Positions 18,255 through 27,417 are shown, counted from the stretch's first letter. The stretch: 64,000 nt of DNA from Actinomadura physcomitrii (GCF_008923205.2 NZ_WBMS02000037.1:1-64000); one strand, 5' to 3'. Made by a program: numbers and translations. The notes: generated by a model from the letters alone, not told the origin.

Positions 18255-18751
18255 CTAGCTGCCGGAGCAGACCCAGCGGCCGTTCTTCCAGCGGCAGGTC
18301 CGCTCGTAACCGGAGCGGAACGAACCGAGCCAGCGAATGGCGTCGTTGTGGCCTGTTAGCGGGTTCGCCGGAATGAAGTTGGCGGCGTCGTCGGTGCTGC
18401 CCGAGCCGTCGTACCGAGCGACCAGCGGGTACGGAAGACCGGCCGGCTCCGGACGGTCTTGCCGCTCTCCGTCTTCATCGCGACCAGGCGGTCCGGGGTG
18501 GTGCCGCGTTCGACCCAGTCGACAATCGACGTCAGCGCGTCGATCGTGTCGGGTGCCTGGCCACCGCCGCAGTGGTTGACCCCCGGCAGCACGAGCAGCC
18601 GCGCGAACCGCTCCGTGGCGGCCTGGCCGCCCATTCGCTCCGTGAGCGCGTGGCGATAGGCCAGGGTGCCGTACGGGCTGATCGCCCGATCCGCCCACCG
18701 TGCCACAGGACGAGCTTGCTCGGCGATGGCCGCCATCGAACGTACGCGCAT
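18255..18751 (-). pseudogene. Tannase/feruloyl esterase C-terminal remnant
   Basis: Two overlapping frames together give the end of a tannase-family esterase. One encodes A-I-S-P-Y-G-T-L-A-Y and P-G-V-N-H-C-G-G-G-Q-A-P-D with the conserved His, then T-P-D-R-L-V-A. The other continues with Y-P-L-V-A-R-Y-D-G-S-G-S-T-D-D-A-A-N-F. The switch between frames is near 18440, so there is a frameshift. The first roughly 350 residues (nucleophile Ser, lid) are absent. It is a decayed fragment on the same strand as the GH3 gene; tannases and glucosidases both act on plant phenolic glycosides. Confidence 0.75.
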
Positions 18752-18797
18752 CGTGATCTCCGGAGATCATCATCCCGAACGGATCGCAGCCCTCGGA

Positions 18798-19898
18798 TCA
18801 GGGCATGCGCAGGATCGGCTTGATCACCTCCCCCGCGTACGAGCGGTCCAGGGCCTTCTGGATGTCGGCGAAGTCGAAGTACTCCACCAACCGGTCAAAG
18901 GGGAAGCGCCCCTGGGCGTACAGCTGCATGATGCTGGTGACCAGCTCGTAGCTGCGGCCACCTCCGCCCAGCACGCCGATGATCCGCTTGCCCCACAACG
19001 TGGACAGGTGGTCCAGGGTGAACTCCGCGCCGGCCGGCGCGCCGCCGATGAGGACGCAGGTGCCGAGCATTCCGACCGAGTCCGCGGCCTGGCGGACGAC
19101 GCTGATCACGCCGGTGCATTCCAGGGCGTAGTCGGCCGGCCCGCCGCACAGCTCGTGGATCGCCTCGACGGCGTCGTCCTTCGTGGCGTCGACGACGTCG
19201 GTGGCACCGAGTTGACGCGCCAACTCCAGACGCGTCTCATGCCGGTCGACGGCGATGATGCGGGTGGCGGGCGAGTTGCGGGCGGCCATGATCGCGGACA
19301 ACCCGACGGTCCCGACGCCGAAGACCGCCAGCTGGGCCCCCGCCCGGGGCTGCACGGTGTTGAAGATCGTGCCTGCGCCCGTGGACACACCGCACGCCAG
19401 CGGTCCCATCAGCTCCAGCGGCATGTCCTCGGGCACGGGCACCAGTGCCGCCGCGGTGGTCAGCGAATGGCTCGCGAATGAGGATTGACCGAAGAAGTGG
19501 CTCGAAACGGCGTCGCCGTCCAACCGGTGCAGGGCCGTTCCGCCGCCGATGCGGCCGCCACCGCACAGCGCGACTCCGAGGCGCTGGCAGTAGCGCGGCT
19601 CTCCGGCACGGCAGTGCCGACACACTCCGCATGATGGCCAGCCGATGACGACAGGGTCGCCGACCTGATACTCGGTGACGCCGGGGCCGACCTCCGCGAC
19701 GGTTCCGGCGCCTTCGTGACCGAGCACGCCGGGCAGCGGGAAGGGCAGGTCGCCGTGACGGGCCAGGCCGTCGGTGTGGCAGATGCCGGTGGCGACCAGT
19801 TCGACCAGCACTTCGCCGGGTCCGGGGGCGTCCAGTTCGAGCTGCGTCAGGGTGAACGGGGCGTCCAGGTCCTCGACGAGCGCAGCGGTGATCTGCAC
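18798..19898 (-). CDS. Zinc-dependent aryl-alcohol dehydrogenase
   Basis: A 366-residue medium-chain dehydrogenase. Catalytic zinc ligands appear in G-I-C-H-T-D-G and L-G-H-E-G-A-G-T. The structural zinc Cys set is C-G-V-C-R-H-C-R-A-G-E-P-R-Y-C. The nucleotide-binding motif is G-V-G-T-V-G-L-S, with an acidic residue after strand two consistent with NAD. Overall it resembles benzyl-alcohol dehydrogenases (XylB type), oxidising an aromatic alcohol to the aldehyde. It follows the aldehyde dehydrogenase gene by 21 bases, forming a two-step operon transcribed from the promoter at 21414-21442. The precise substrate is inferred from family and neighbours. Confidence 0.85.
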   Translation of the reverse strand: MQITAALVEDLDAPFTLTQLELDAPGPGEVLVELVATGICHTDGLARHGDLPFPLPGVLGHEGAGTVAEVGPGVTEYQVGDPVVIGWPSCGVCRHCRAGEPRYCQRLGVALCGGGRIGGGTALHRLDGDAVSSHFFGQSSFASHSLTTAAALVPVPEDMPLELMGPLACGVSTGAGTIFNTVQPRAGAQLAVFGVGTVGLSAIMAARNSPATRIIAVDRHETRLELARQLGATDVVDATKDDAVEAIHELCGGPADYALECTGVISVVRQAADSVGMLGTCVLIGGAPAGAEFTLDHLSTLWGKRIIGVLGGGGRSYELVTSIMQLYAQGRFPFDRLVEYFDFADIQKALDRSYAGEVIKPILRMP

Positions 19899-19919
19899 AG
19901 GGGCTCCTTCGCGTCCTGG

Positions 19920-21380
19920 TCAGAATGGGTAGGCGGGCGTCTGGCCGCGCATGGTGATCCAGCGGGTCTCGGTGAAGGCCTCGATGTTGGCGGCCGCACC
20001 GCCGAAGCGGGATCCGGTTCCGGAGGCGCCGACCCCGCCGAAAGGCGAATTCGCCTCGTCGTTGACGGTCTGGTCGTTGATATGGACGATCCCTGTGGGG
20101 ATCTGCTGAGCCAGCGCCAGGCCCTTCATGGCGTCGCGGGTGACGATCCCCAGCGACAGCCCGTACTCGCTCGTGGTCGCCAGCCGGACGGCCTGTTCGG
20201 CGGTGGAGAAGCGGGCCACCGGTGCGACCGGGCCGAAGATCTCCTGGGCGAACGCCGGAGTGTCGGCGCCGACTCCGGCCAGCACGGTCGGCGAATAGAA
20301 CAGTTCGTCGAACTCGCCGCCCGCCAGCAGCCCGGCGCCGTGGCGGACGCTGCCGGTGACGATGTCGTGAATCTTGTCGCGCTGCCCCTCGTCGATCACC
20401 GGGCCGAGCATGACCTGGTCCGTTGCCGGATTACCGACTGTCATCTTGCTGGCCTGGGCGGCCAGTCGTTCGACGAAGTCGTCGTACAGCCGCTCGTGGA
20501 CAAGATGACGCCCGGTGGTCATGCAGATCTGCCCCTGGTGGAAGAAGCTCCCCCAGGCGGACAGGTTGACTGCCGCGTCCACGTCGGCGTCGTCCAGGAC
20601 GATCAACGCGGAATTGCCGCCGAGTTCGAGGTGGGCGCGTTTGAGGTGCCGGCCCGCGAGCTCGCCGACCTTACGGCCGGCCTCGGTGGAGCCGGTGAAG
20701 GAGATGACCCGCACCAGCGGGTGGGTCACCATCGCCTGGCCGACATCGGCGCCGCCTGGCAGCATCTGCAGCACGCCGGCTGGCAGCCCGGCCTCCTCGA
20801 AGATCCGGGCGATGGTGACTCCGCCGGTAACCGCGGTGCGCGGGTCGGGCTTGAGGATGACGGCGTTGCCGAGCGCCAGGGCGGGGGCGACCGACCGGAT
20901 CCCCAGGATGATCGGCACATTGAACGGGGCGATCACACCGACCACTCCGGCCGGTCCCCGGGTGGCCATCGACAGCCGCGGCTCTTCACTGGGCAGCAGC
21001 TCCCCGTAGGGGCGGGAGGGCAGCGCCGCCGCCTCATGGCATTCCTGCTCGGCCACGTGCACCGCGAACCCGGCCATCCCGGGGACGGCGCCGACCTCAC
21101 GGATGTTCCACCACGCCACGTCCTCGGCGTGCTCCGCCCACAGCGCGGCCGCACGCCGCAGCACCGCCGCCCGCTGCGGATGCGGGGTGGCCGCCCACTC
21201 ACGCTGGGCGGCCGCGGCGCTTTCGGCGGCCCGTGCCAGATCGGCCGCGTCGGCGATGCCGACCTGGCCGAGCGAAGCGCCGGTGGCCGGCTCGATCACC
21301 TCGGCGACGCCGCCGGATCCCGCCTCCCACGCCCCGCCGATGAAGACCTTGCCCTGCCACTGCTTCGCGTCGAGGAACAC
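19920..21380 (-). CDS. Benzaldehyde-type aldehyde dehydrogenase
   Basis: A 486-residue NAD(P)-dependent aldehyde dehydrogenase starting at GTG with GGAAGG upstream. It has the Rossmann A-P-F-N-V-P-I and F-T-G-S-T-E-A-G motifs, general base in H-L-E-L-G-G-N-S, and catalytic Cys in H-Q-G-Q-I-C-M-T-T-G-R-H. The I-H-I-N-D-Q-T-V-N-D-E motif is typical of benzaldehyde/vanillin dehydrogenases. It would convert aromatic aldehydes to acids, taking the product of the downstream alcohol dehydrogenase. Transcribed divergently from the adjacent IclR-controlled transporter set, with a well-placed promoter and activator-like element upstream. Confidence 0.9.
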   Translation of the reverse strand: MFLDAKQWQGKVFIGGAWEAGSGGVAEVIEPATGASLGQVGIADAADLARAAESAAAAQREWAATPHPQRAAVLRRAAALWAEHAEDVAWWNIREVGAVPGMAGFAVHVAEQECHEAAALPSRPYGELLPSEEPRLSMATRGPAGVVGVIAPFNVPIILGIRSVAPALALGNAVILKPDPRTAVTGGVTIARIFEEAGLPAGVLQMLPGGADVGQAMVTHPLVRVISFTGSTEAGRKVGELAGRHLKRAHLELGGNSALIVLDDADVDAAVNLSAWGSFFHQGQICMTTGRHLVHERLYDDFVERLAAQASKMTVGNPATDQVMLGPVIDEGQRDKIHDIVTGSVRHGAGLLAGGEFDELFYSPTVLAGVGADTPAFAQEIFGPVAPVARFSTAEQAVRLATTSEYGLSLGIVTRDAMKGLALAQQIPTGIVHINDQTVNDEANSPFGGVGASGTGSRFGGAAANIEAFTETRWITMRGQTPAYPF

Positions 21381-21413
21381 CCCGGAGCCCTTCCTGATCG
21401 GTCGAGTGCGCCG

Positions 21414-21465
21414 AATGTAGAAGGGCCCTTCACGCTAATCAACACGCTGTTCCGACTAGGCGAAC
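21414..21465 (-). promoter_or_regulatory. Promoter and IclR-like operator of aldehyde/alcohol dehydrogenase operon
   Basis: Read on the minus strand: operator GTTCGCCTAGTCGGAAC (21465-21449), six bases, -35 TTGATT (21442-21437), 17-base spacer, -10 TACATT (21419-21414). The operator is a GTTC-N9-GAAC inverted repeat. Its upstream-of--35 position suits activation. The same arrangement occurs at 22490-22518. Confidence 0.7.
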
Positions 21466-21515
21466 ACTTTTTGGATCAACGGATCACGGGCCGCAGTGGC
21501 GCGGCCGGTCAGAGC

Positions 21516-22469
21516 TCACGTCGTCGGGGCCTGCGGACGGTAGCCGAGACGCGTGGAGATCTCGGCGGCGGTGCGGCGCAGGGGTTCCTCGATGCGGCCG
21601 GTCAGCGAATCGACCGAGGCCGACCAGGTGGTGAGGTGGACCGCGACGTTGATGGCCGCGACGACGGCACCCGACCTGTCCCGTACCGGGGCCGCGACCG
21701 ATCGAAGGCCGGGCGCCAGTTCCTCGTCGTTGACCGCGATCCCGCTGCGGCGGACCTTGGCCAGCACGCTCATCAACTGCTCGCGCGCGGTGATGGTGTT
21801 GGGTCCGCGACGAGCGAGGTTCGTACGGTCCAGAAGCACCCTCAGCGCGGCGGGTTCGCGATGGGCCAGCAGGACCTTGCCCATCGATGTGCAGTACGCG
21901 GGCAGGCGGGAACCGACGTGCAGGTTCAGGTCGACCACTAGGCCGTTCGGCCGACGGCTGCGGCGTCTGTCGACGTAGACGATGTCGGGCCCGTCCAGCA
22001 CCGCCATGCTCGCGGCGAAGCCGGTCTCGTCCGACAGGGACTGCAGGTGACGGGCGGCGACGCGGGTCATCTCCATCGAGCTCAGCGCCGCGAATCCCAG
22101 ATCGATCACGCGCGGCCCGAGGGAGTACTTGCGGGTGTCGGGGTCCTGCTGCACGTACCCGAGCTTGGCCAGCGTGGAGACGTAGCGGTGAGCGCTGCTG
22201 CGGCTGAGCCCGACCGCGCGGGCGAGGTCGGCGATCCCGAGGACCGCGCCGCTCTCGGCGAAGGCGGACAGGATCGCCAAGCCTCGCTCCAGTGACTGGG
22301 AGAAGCCCGCCGCACTCGTGCCGTCCGTGCCCGACGACCCGCCGGTGGATCCGGCCTCCGCCTCGGTGGACTCGCCGTGTTCGTCCTCCGGCTCGACGGA
22401 TCCGGCCCGGTCGGGAACGGACGCGGGGGCTCGGCGACCCGCGGCGGAGGGTTTCCGTGAAGCGCTCAT
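21516..22469 (-). CDS. IclR-family regulator of aryl-aldehyde module
   Basis: A 317-residue regulator with a disordered acidic Gly/Ser-rich N-terminus (about 1-55). The winged helix-turn-helix follows (S-Q-S-L-E-R-G-L-A-I-L, then L-A-R-A-V-G-L-S-R-S-S-A-H-R-Y). The IclR effector domain comes next, with M-G-K-V-L-L-A-H and S-V-A-A-P-V-R-D. AAGGA lies seven bases before the ATG. It sits between the two operons that carry matching GTTC-N9-GAAC elements, and the element at 22490-22506 lies 20 bp before its own start. Both regulation of neighbours and autoregulation are therefore plausible. The ligand is probably an aromatic compound (inference). Confidence 0.9.
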   Translation of the reverse strand: MSASRKPSAAGRRAPASVPDRAGSVEPEDEHGESTEAEAGSTGGSSGTDGTSAAGFSQSLERGLAILSAFAESGAVLGIADLARAVGLSRSSAHRYVSTLAKLGYVQQDPDTRKYSLGPRVIDLGFAALSSMEMTRVAARHLQSLSDETGFAASMAVLDGPDIVYVDRRRSRRPNGLVVDLNLHVGSRLPAYCTSMGKVLLAHREPAALRVLLDRTNLARRGPNTITAREQLMSVLAKVRRSGIAVNDEELAPGLRSVAAPVRDRSGAVVAAINVAVHLTTWSASVDSLTGRIEEPLRRTAAEISTRLGYRPQAPTT

Positions 22470-22489
22470 GGCTCATCCTTACCACTTGC

Positions 22490-22541
22490 GTTCTAACTAT
22501 CGGAACAGGTGATTGACGTACGGGACAGATGCTCTTTACGT
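22490..22541 (+). promoter_or_regulatory. Promoter and IclR-like operator of the transporter operon
   Basis: Operator GTTCTAACTATCGGAAC (22490-22506), six bases, then -35 TTGACG (22513-22518). The -10 is weak, with TTACGT at 22536-22541 in best register. The -35-proximal half TCGGAACAG is identical to that of the dehydrogenase promoter, and the spacing to -35 is the same. Confidence 0.65.
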
Positions 22542-22575
22542 TCCTCGCACCCCATCACAGCCCGGAGGAAGCTTC

Positions 22576-23910
22576 ATGAGTGTTCCGCCGTCTTCGACCA
22601 CCTCATCGGCCCCGCTCAGCAGGCGCGATCTACTGCGCGGCACCGCCGTTGGAGTCTCCGGGCTGGCGCTCAGCCCACTGCTGGCCGCATGCGGCGGACT
22701 GGGCAGCGGCGGGGGCAGCGGCGGCAAGACGCTGAAGATCGGCTTCGTCAGTCCCCGCACCGGAGCGGCGGCGGGCTTCGGCGAGCCGGACGCATATGTC
22801 CTCAAGCTCGCCCGCAAGGCGTTCGCCGCGGGCCTGACCATCGGCGGCAAGAAGTACCAGGTGGAGATCCTGGACCGCGACGGCCAGTCCAACCCCCAGC
22901 GCGCCGCCCAGGTCGCCAACGACCTGATCAACGGCGAAGGCATCGATCTGATGCTGACCACCTCCACCCCCGAAACGGTCAACCCGGTCTCCGACGCCTG
23001 CGAGGCCGCGGGCGTCCCATGCGTGTCGACCGTGGAGCCGTGGGAGTCGTGGTACATGGGGCGCAACGCCAAGCCCACCGACAAGAAGGCGTTCCGCTAC
23101 GTCTACCACTTCTGCTTCGGCGTGGAGGAGTTCCACAAGGCCTACGCCCACCTGTGGCCCCAGGTGTCGACCAACAAGAAGGTCGGGGTCATGTGGCCGA
23201 ACGACTCCGACGGCAACGCCATCCGCTCCGCGCTCGGCCCCCTGCTGACCAAGGAGGGCTACAACATCGTCGACCCCGGCGCCTACACCGACGGGACCAA
23301 CGACTACTCCGCGCAGATCGCGAAGTTCAAGAGCCAGAAGTGCGAGATCTTCAACACCTTCCCGCTTCCGCCCGACTTCGCGACGTTCTGGCGCCAGGCC
23401 ACCCAGCAGGGCTACCGGCCCAAGATCGTGCAGGTGGCCAAGACCGGTCTGTTCCCTTCCCAGGTCGAGGCGCTGGGATCGATCGGCGTGGGGCTCGCGG
23501 GCGCGGCGTACTGGACTCCGACCTTCCCCTACTCCTCGTCGCTGACCCGGATCTCCTCCAAGGACCTGGCAGCGGGGTACCAGAACGAGGTTGGCAAGCA
23601 GTGGACCCAGCAACTGGGGCCCAGCCTGGCCCTGTTCGACGTGGCGGCGGCGGTGTTCAAGGCGGTCTCCGATCCCAAGGACAAGAAGGCGGTCGCCAAT
23701 GCGATCGGCGGGCTGACGGTCGACACGCCCGTCGGCCGCCTGGAGTGGGGCAAGGGCCCGAACGGCAACGTCGTCGTCACTCCCATCCTGGGCGGCCAGT
23801 GGGTGCCCGCCGCGGCCGGGAGCAAGTACAAGCTGGACTTCGTCGTGTGCGAGAACTCCTGCGACACCAACGTCCCGGTCGCGGCCAAGCTCAAGGCCTA
23901 CGGAGCATGA
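22576..23910 (+). CDS. Branched-chain-type ABC substrate-binding lipoprotein
   Basis: A 444-residue periplasmic-binding-like protein from ATG 22576 (GGAGGAAG at 22562-22569). The N-terminus S-R-R-D-L-L-R-G-T combines a twin-arginine motif with a lipobox L-L-A-A-C, so it is exported folded and lipid-anchored. The mature part has I-G-F-V-S-P-R-T-G-A-A-A-G-F-G-E and the LivJ-like two-lobe fold. It opens a five-gene importer operon whose genes all overlap by four bases. With aryl-alcohol and aldehyde dehydrogenases on both sides, an aromatic or related acid is a likelier ligand than leucine; this is inference from context. Confidence 0.9.
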   Translation: MSVPPSSTTSSAPLSRRDLLRGTAVGVSGLALSPLLAACGGLGSGGGSGGKTLKIGFVSPRTGAAAGFGEPDAYVLKLARKAFAAGLTIGGKKYQVEILDRDGQSNPQRAAQVANDLINGEGIDLMLTTSTPETVNPVSDACEAAGVPCVSTVEPWESWYMGRNAKPTDKKAFRYVYHFCFGVEEFHKAYAHLWPQVSTNKKVGVMWPNDSDGNAIRSALGPLLTKEGYNIVDPGAYTDGTNDYSAQIAKFKSQKCEIFNTFPLPPDFATFWRQATQQGYRPKIVQVAKTGLFPSQVEALGSIGVGLAGAAYWTPTFPYSSSLTRISSKDLAAGYQNEVGKQWTQQLGPSLALFDVAAAVFKAVSDPKDKKAVANAIGGLTVDTPVGRLEWGKGPNGNVVVTPILGGQWVPAAAGSKYKLDFVVCENSCDTNVPVAAKLKAYGA

Positions 23911-24674
23911 GCACGGTCCCCACCGGGACGGCCGCCGGAACGGTGCGGGCCCCCACCGTCCTGGCCGGCCGCGGCCTGTCCAAGCGGTTCGGCGACCTGC
24001 AGGTCCTGACGGAGGTGGACTTCAGCGTCGGTGCGGGCGAGGCCGTCGGCATCGTCGGGCCGAACGGCGCCGGCAAGACCACGCTGCTCAACGTCCTGTC
24101 CGGGTCGCAGCGTCCCTCCGCCGGCCGGATCGAGTTCAACGACCAGGACATCACGGGCCTGCGGCCGGAGCTGCGCTGCCGCCGTGGAATCGGGCGCGCG
24201 TTCCAGGTGCCCAAGCCGTTCACCGGCATGACGGTGCTGGAGAACGTCCTGGTCGGTGCCTCTTACGGGGCCGGGCTCGGACGCCAGGCCGCCTACCGGC
24301 GATGCGTCGAGGTACTGGAGACATGCGGGCTGGCCGGGTTGGCCAATCGGCGCGCCGACAGCCTGGGCCTCCTGCACCGCAAACGGCTGGAACTGGCCCG
24401 CTCGCTGGCCACCGCCCCGCAGGTGCTGCTGCTGGACGAGATCGGCGGAGGGCTCACCGACGCCGAGGCCGACGAACTGGTCGCCACGATCAAGCTGGTA
24501 TCCGAGCAGGGCACCAGCATCGTGTGGATCGAGCACATCGTGCACGTCCTGATCCAGGTCGTCGACCGCCTGGTGTGCATGGACGCCGGACGCGTCATCG
24601 CCGACGGCCCGCCGGGAACGGTCCTGAGCGACGCCGTCGTGGTCGACGCCTACCTGGGAAGGGCCGGGTCATGA
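23907..24674 (+). CDS. Branched-chain-type ABC transporter ATPase (LivG-like)
   Basis: A 255-residue ATPase energising the importer. Walker A is G-P-N-G-A-G-K-T-T and Walker B is V-L-L-L-D-E. The Q-loop lies around F-Q-V-P-K-P-F-T-G-M-T. The signature region reads L-G-L-L-H-R-K-R-L-E-L-A-R, departing from the usual L-S-x-G, a known looseness in LivG proteins but more marked here. The start overlaps the binding-protein stop (ATGA). Confidence 0.88.
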   Translation: MSTVPTGTAAGTVRAPTVLAGRGLSKRFGDLQVLTEVDFSVGAGEAVGIVGPNGAGKTTLLNVLSGSQRPSAGRIEFNDQDITGLRPELRCRRGIGRAFQVPKPFTGMTVLENVLVGASYGAGLGRQAAYRRCVEVLETCGLAGLANRRADSLGLLHRKRLELARSLATAPQVLLLDEIGGGLTDAEADELVATIKLVSEQGTSIVWIEHIVHVLIQVVDRLVCMDAGRVIADGPPGTVLSDAVVVDAYLGRAGS

Positions 24675-25396
24675 CGCTGCTGGAGGTGGAGAACCTCGCC
24701 GCCCGGCACGGACTGCTGCAGGCCGTCCGCGGTGTGTCGTTCACCGTCGACCAGGGCGAGATCCTGGCGATCGTGGGCGCCAACGGAGCCGGCAAGTCCA
24801 CCCTCCTGCGCACGATCGCCGGCGCCCATCCGGCCGCGCAGGGTGGCGTCCGATTCGACGGCACCGACCTGGCCGGCGTTCCCGCCCACAAACGCGTCGG
24901 CCTGGGCATCGCGCTGGTCCCCGAAGGCCGCAAGCTCTTCGGTGAACTCACCGTCGAGGAGAACCTCGCCGTCGCCGGGCGCCGTTCCCGGCCGGGCCCC
25001 TGGGACCTGAAGGCCGTCCTCGACGCGTTTCCGATGCTGGAACCGCTGCGCGGCCACCGTGCCTCCAGCCTGTCGGGCGGCCAGCAGCAGGCCACCTCCA
25101 TCGCTCGCGCGCTCATGACCAATCCGCGCCTGCTCCTCATCGACGAGGTCTCCCTCGGCCTGGCACCGGTCGCCGTCGACGCCGTCTACGAATCGGTCCG
25201 GACCCTCAAGGACGCCGGTGCGACGCTCCTGATCGTCGAACAGGACCTCGGCCGCGCCCTGTCCGTGGCCGATCGGGTGCTGTGCTTCCTGGAGGGCCGT
25301 ATCGCCCTCAGCGCGCCCACGGGCGAAGTCACCCGCGAGCAGGTCACCGCCGCGTACTTCGGCCTGGACCGCCCCTCTGTCCCGGAGCAGACATGA
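24671..25396 (+). CDS. Branched-chain-type ABC transporter ATPase (LivF-like)
   Basis: A 241-residue ATPase partner of the preceding gene, with Walker A G-A-N-G-A-G-K-S-T, canonical signature L-S-G-G-Q-Q-Q and Walker B L-L-L-I-D-E. The V-P-E-G-R-K-L-F-G-E-L-T-V-E-E-N-L motif is diagnostic of LivF. It overlaps both neighbours by four bases, implying translational coupling and equal dosage of the heterodimer. Confidence 0.9.
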   Translation: MTLLEVENLAARHGLLQAVRGVSFTVDQGEILAIVGANGAGKSTLLRTIAGAHPAAQGGVRFDGTDLAGVPAHKRVGLGIALVPEGRKLFGELTVEENLAVAGRRSRPGPWDLKAVLDAFPMLEPLRGHRASSLSGGQQQATSIARALMTNPRLLLIDEVSLGLAPVAVDAVYESVRTLKDAGATLLIVEQDLGRALSVADRVLCFLEGRIALSAPTGEVTREQVTAAYFGLDRPSVPEQT

Positions 25397-26271
25397 CCTG
25401 GATAAACGCCGTCGTTCAAGGACTGTTCCTGGGAGGTCTGTACGCGCTCTTCGCGTGCGGCCTGTCCCTCATCTTCGGCGTCATGCGCATCATCAATCTG
25501 GCCCACGGCGACCTGGCCGTCGCCGGAGCCTTCCTGATCTGGACCATCAACTCCCAGTTCGGCCTGAACCCGTTCGTCGCCCTGCTGCCGGCGTTGCCGA
25601 TCATGCTGGTCGTCGGTTACGTGCTGCACCGGACCGTGCTGGCCCGCAGCCTGCGCGGTGGTGCGCTGATCCCCCTGCTCACCACCTTCGGACTGTCCAT
25701 CGTCATCCAGAACGCGCTGCTGCAGGGGTACTCCCCCGACGTCCGTTCCCTGGGCGCCGCCGCAGGCGATTGGACCACCGGCAGCTGGCGGCTCACCGAC
25801 CAGCTGTCGGTTCCCTACATCGGCGTGTGCACGCTGGCGGTCGCCTGCCTCGTGCTCGGCGGGCTCCAGCTGCTGCTGCGCCGTACGGCGTTCGGCCGCG
25901 AGATGCGCGCCACCGCCCAGGACGCCGACACCGCCGCACTGGTCGGCATCCCCGCGGCGTCGATCTACGCCCGCGCCACCGCCATCGCCGTCGGAACCGC
26001 GACGCTGGCCGGAGCCTTCCTGGCCGTCCATTCCACCTTCGACGCCTCCAGCGGGCCCACTCAACTGATCTTCGCCTTCGAAGCCGTGATCATCGGCGGG
26101 ATCGGGTCGCTGTGGGGCACGCTGGCCGGCGGGGTCGTCCTCGGCGTCGCGCAGACCGTCGGCGCGGCCATCGACCCCCAGTACTCCATCTTGGCCGGCC
26201 ACCTGGTCTTCCTCATCGTCCTCGCCGGCCCCCGCGGCAGGTCCCTCATCACCCGGAGCGCCCCTGCATGA
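25393..26271 (+). CDS. Branched-chain-type ABC permease (LivH-like)
   Basis: A 292-residue inner-membrane permease with about eight hydrophobic segments. It begins N-A-V-V-Q-G-L-F-L-G-G-L-Y-A-L-F-A-C-G and has the LivH motif R-I-I-N-L-A-H-G-D. The coupling loop carries the family pattern G-R-E-M-R-A-T-A-Q-D-A-D-T-A-A-L-V-G-I. It pairs with the following LivM-like protein. Confidence 0.9.
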   Translation: MTWINAVVQGLFLGGLYALFACGLSLIFGVMRIINLAHGDLAVAGAFLIWTINSQFGLNPFVALLPALPIMLVVGYVLHRTVLARSLRGGALIPLLTTFGLSIVIQNALLQGYSPDVRSLGAAAGDWTTGSWRLTDQLSVPYIGVCTLAVACLVLGGLQLLLRRTAFGREMRATAQDADTAALVGIPAASIYARATAIAVGTATLAGAFLAVHSTFDASSGPTQLIFAFEAVIIGGIGSLWGTLAGGVVLGVAQTVGAAIDPQYSILAGHLVFLIVLAGPRGRSLITRSAPA

Positions 26272-27359
26272 GCATTACCGCACCGACTCCGCCCGCGGCC
26301 GGGCACGCGTGGACGATCAGCCGCTCCGACCGCACCACCCGCGCGGCGTCCGCGGGCCTTGTCGTCCTGGGACTCCTGCTGTTCGCGGTCCCCTTCGGCT
26401 TCAGGACCAATGTCGTCCAGCAGCTCACCAGCCTGTTCATCCTGCTGATCCTCGCCGTCATGTGGAACGCCCTCGCGGGTTACGGCGGCATGGTCTCGGT
26501 CGGACAGCAGGCGTTCATCGGATTCGGCGCCTACACCACCATCTTCTTGACCCAGCACGGCGTCACCACCTATCTCGCCGTGGCCCTGGCCCCCGTCGCC
26601 AGCGGTGTGCTGGCCGTGGCGCTGGCGCCGCTCGTGCTCCGATTGCGAGGCGGCCAGTTCGCCGTCGGGACCTGGGTCGTCGCCGAAGCACTCGCGCTGC
26701 TGGTCGCCCTGGACAAAGGACTGGGCGGCGGCACCGGCGCCTCGCTGCGGGGCCTGAGCGGCATCGAGCCCGATCTGCGCCGCGCCTTCACCTACTGGCT
26801 CACCCTGGCGTTCATGCTGTCGCTGCTGGTCGCGGTGGTCGTCCTGCTGCGCCATCGCACGGGCATCGCCCTGCAGGCCATCCGGGACGACGAGGACGCC
26901 GCCGCCTCCCTCGGCGTCCGCACCGCGCCGCTGAAATTCGGCCTCTATGTGCTGGCCGGTATCGGGTGCGGCGCCGCCGGGGCCTTGACCCTGGCCAACA
27001 GCCTCTTCATCCAGCCTCAGTCGATCTTCGGGGTGCAGTGGACCGCGTACATGCTCTTCATGGTCCTGGTCGGCGGGTTGGGCACCTTCGAAGGGCCCGT
27101 CATCGGCGCCGTCCTCTACTTCGCCCTCCAGAACCAGTTCGCCGAACAGGGCGCCTGGTACCTGATCGGGCTCGGCGCCATCGCGGTCGCCTTCGCTCTG
27201 TTCCTGCCGCGCGGGCTCTGGAGCCTGGCCTCGGACCGGCTCAATCTCCGCCTTCTGCCAGTTGGCTACAATCTGCTTCACCGCACCGGACGATCGGCAG
27301 GGTCGTCCGCCCAAGCGCCCGATGGCGGGACCAGTTCTCGAGGGGAAAGCACATCGTAA
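26268..27359 (+). CDS. Branched-chain-type ABC permease (LivM-like)
   Basis: A 363-residue permease with about nine membrane segments, the LivM motif G-Y-G-G-M-V-S-V-G-Q-Q-A-F-I-G-F-G-A-Y and the coupling loop A-I-R-D-D-E-D-A-A-A-S-L-G-V. It completes the importer begun at 22576. A hydrophilic Ser/Gly-rich tail of about 35 residues extends beyond the usual end, and the aldehyde dehydrogenase follows after 58 bases. Confidence 0.9.
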   Translation: MSITAPTPPAAGHAWTISRSDRTTRAASAGLVVLGLLLFAVPFGFRTNVVQQLTSLFILLILAVMWNALAGYGGMVSVGQQAFIGFGAYTTIFLTQHGVTTYLAVALAPVASGVLAVALAPLVLRLRGGQFAVGTWVVAEALALLVALDKGLGGGTGASLRGLSGIEPDLRRAFTYWLTLAFMLSLLVAVVVLLRHRTGIALQAIRDDEDAAASLGVRTAPLKFGLYVLAGIGCGAAGALTLANSLFIQPQSIFGVQWTAYMLFMVLVGGLGTFEGPVIGAVLYFALQNQFAEQGAWYLIGLGAIAVAFALFLPRGLWSLASDRLNLRLLPVGYNLLHRTGRSAGSSAQAPDGGTSSRGESTS

Positions 27360-27417
27360 GCTTCGGCCTGGCTGCGGAGCTGCCCGTCTCGCCCCGCGGT
27401 ACGAGGGACGACCTCAC

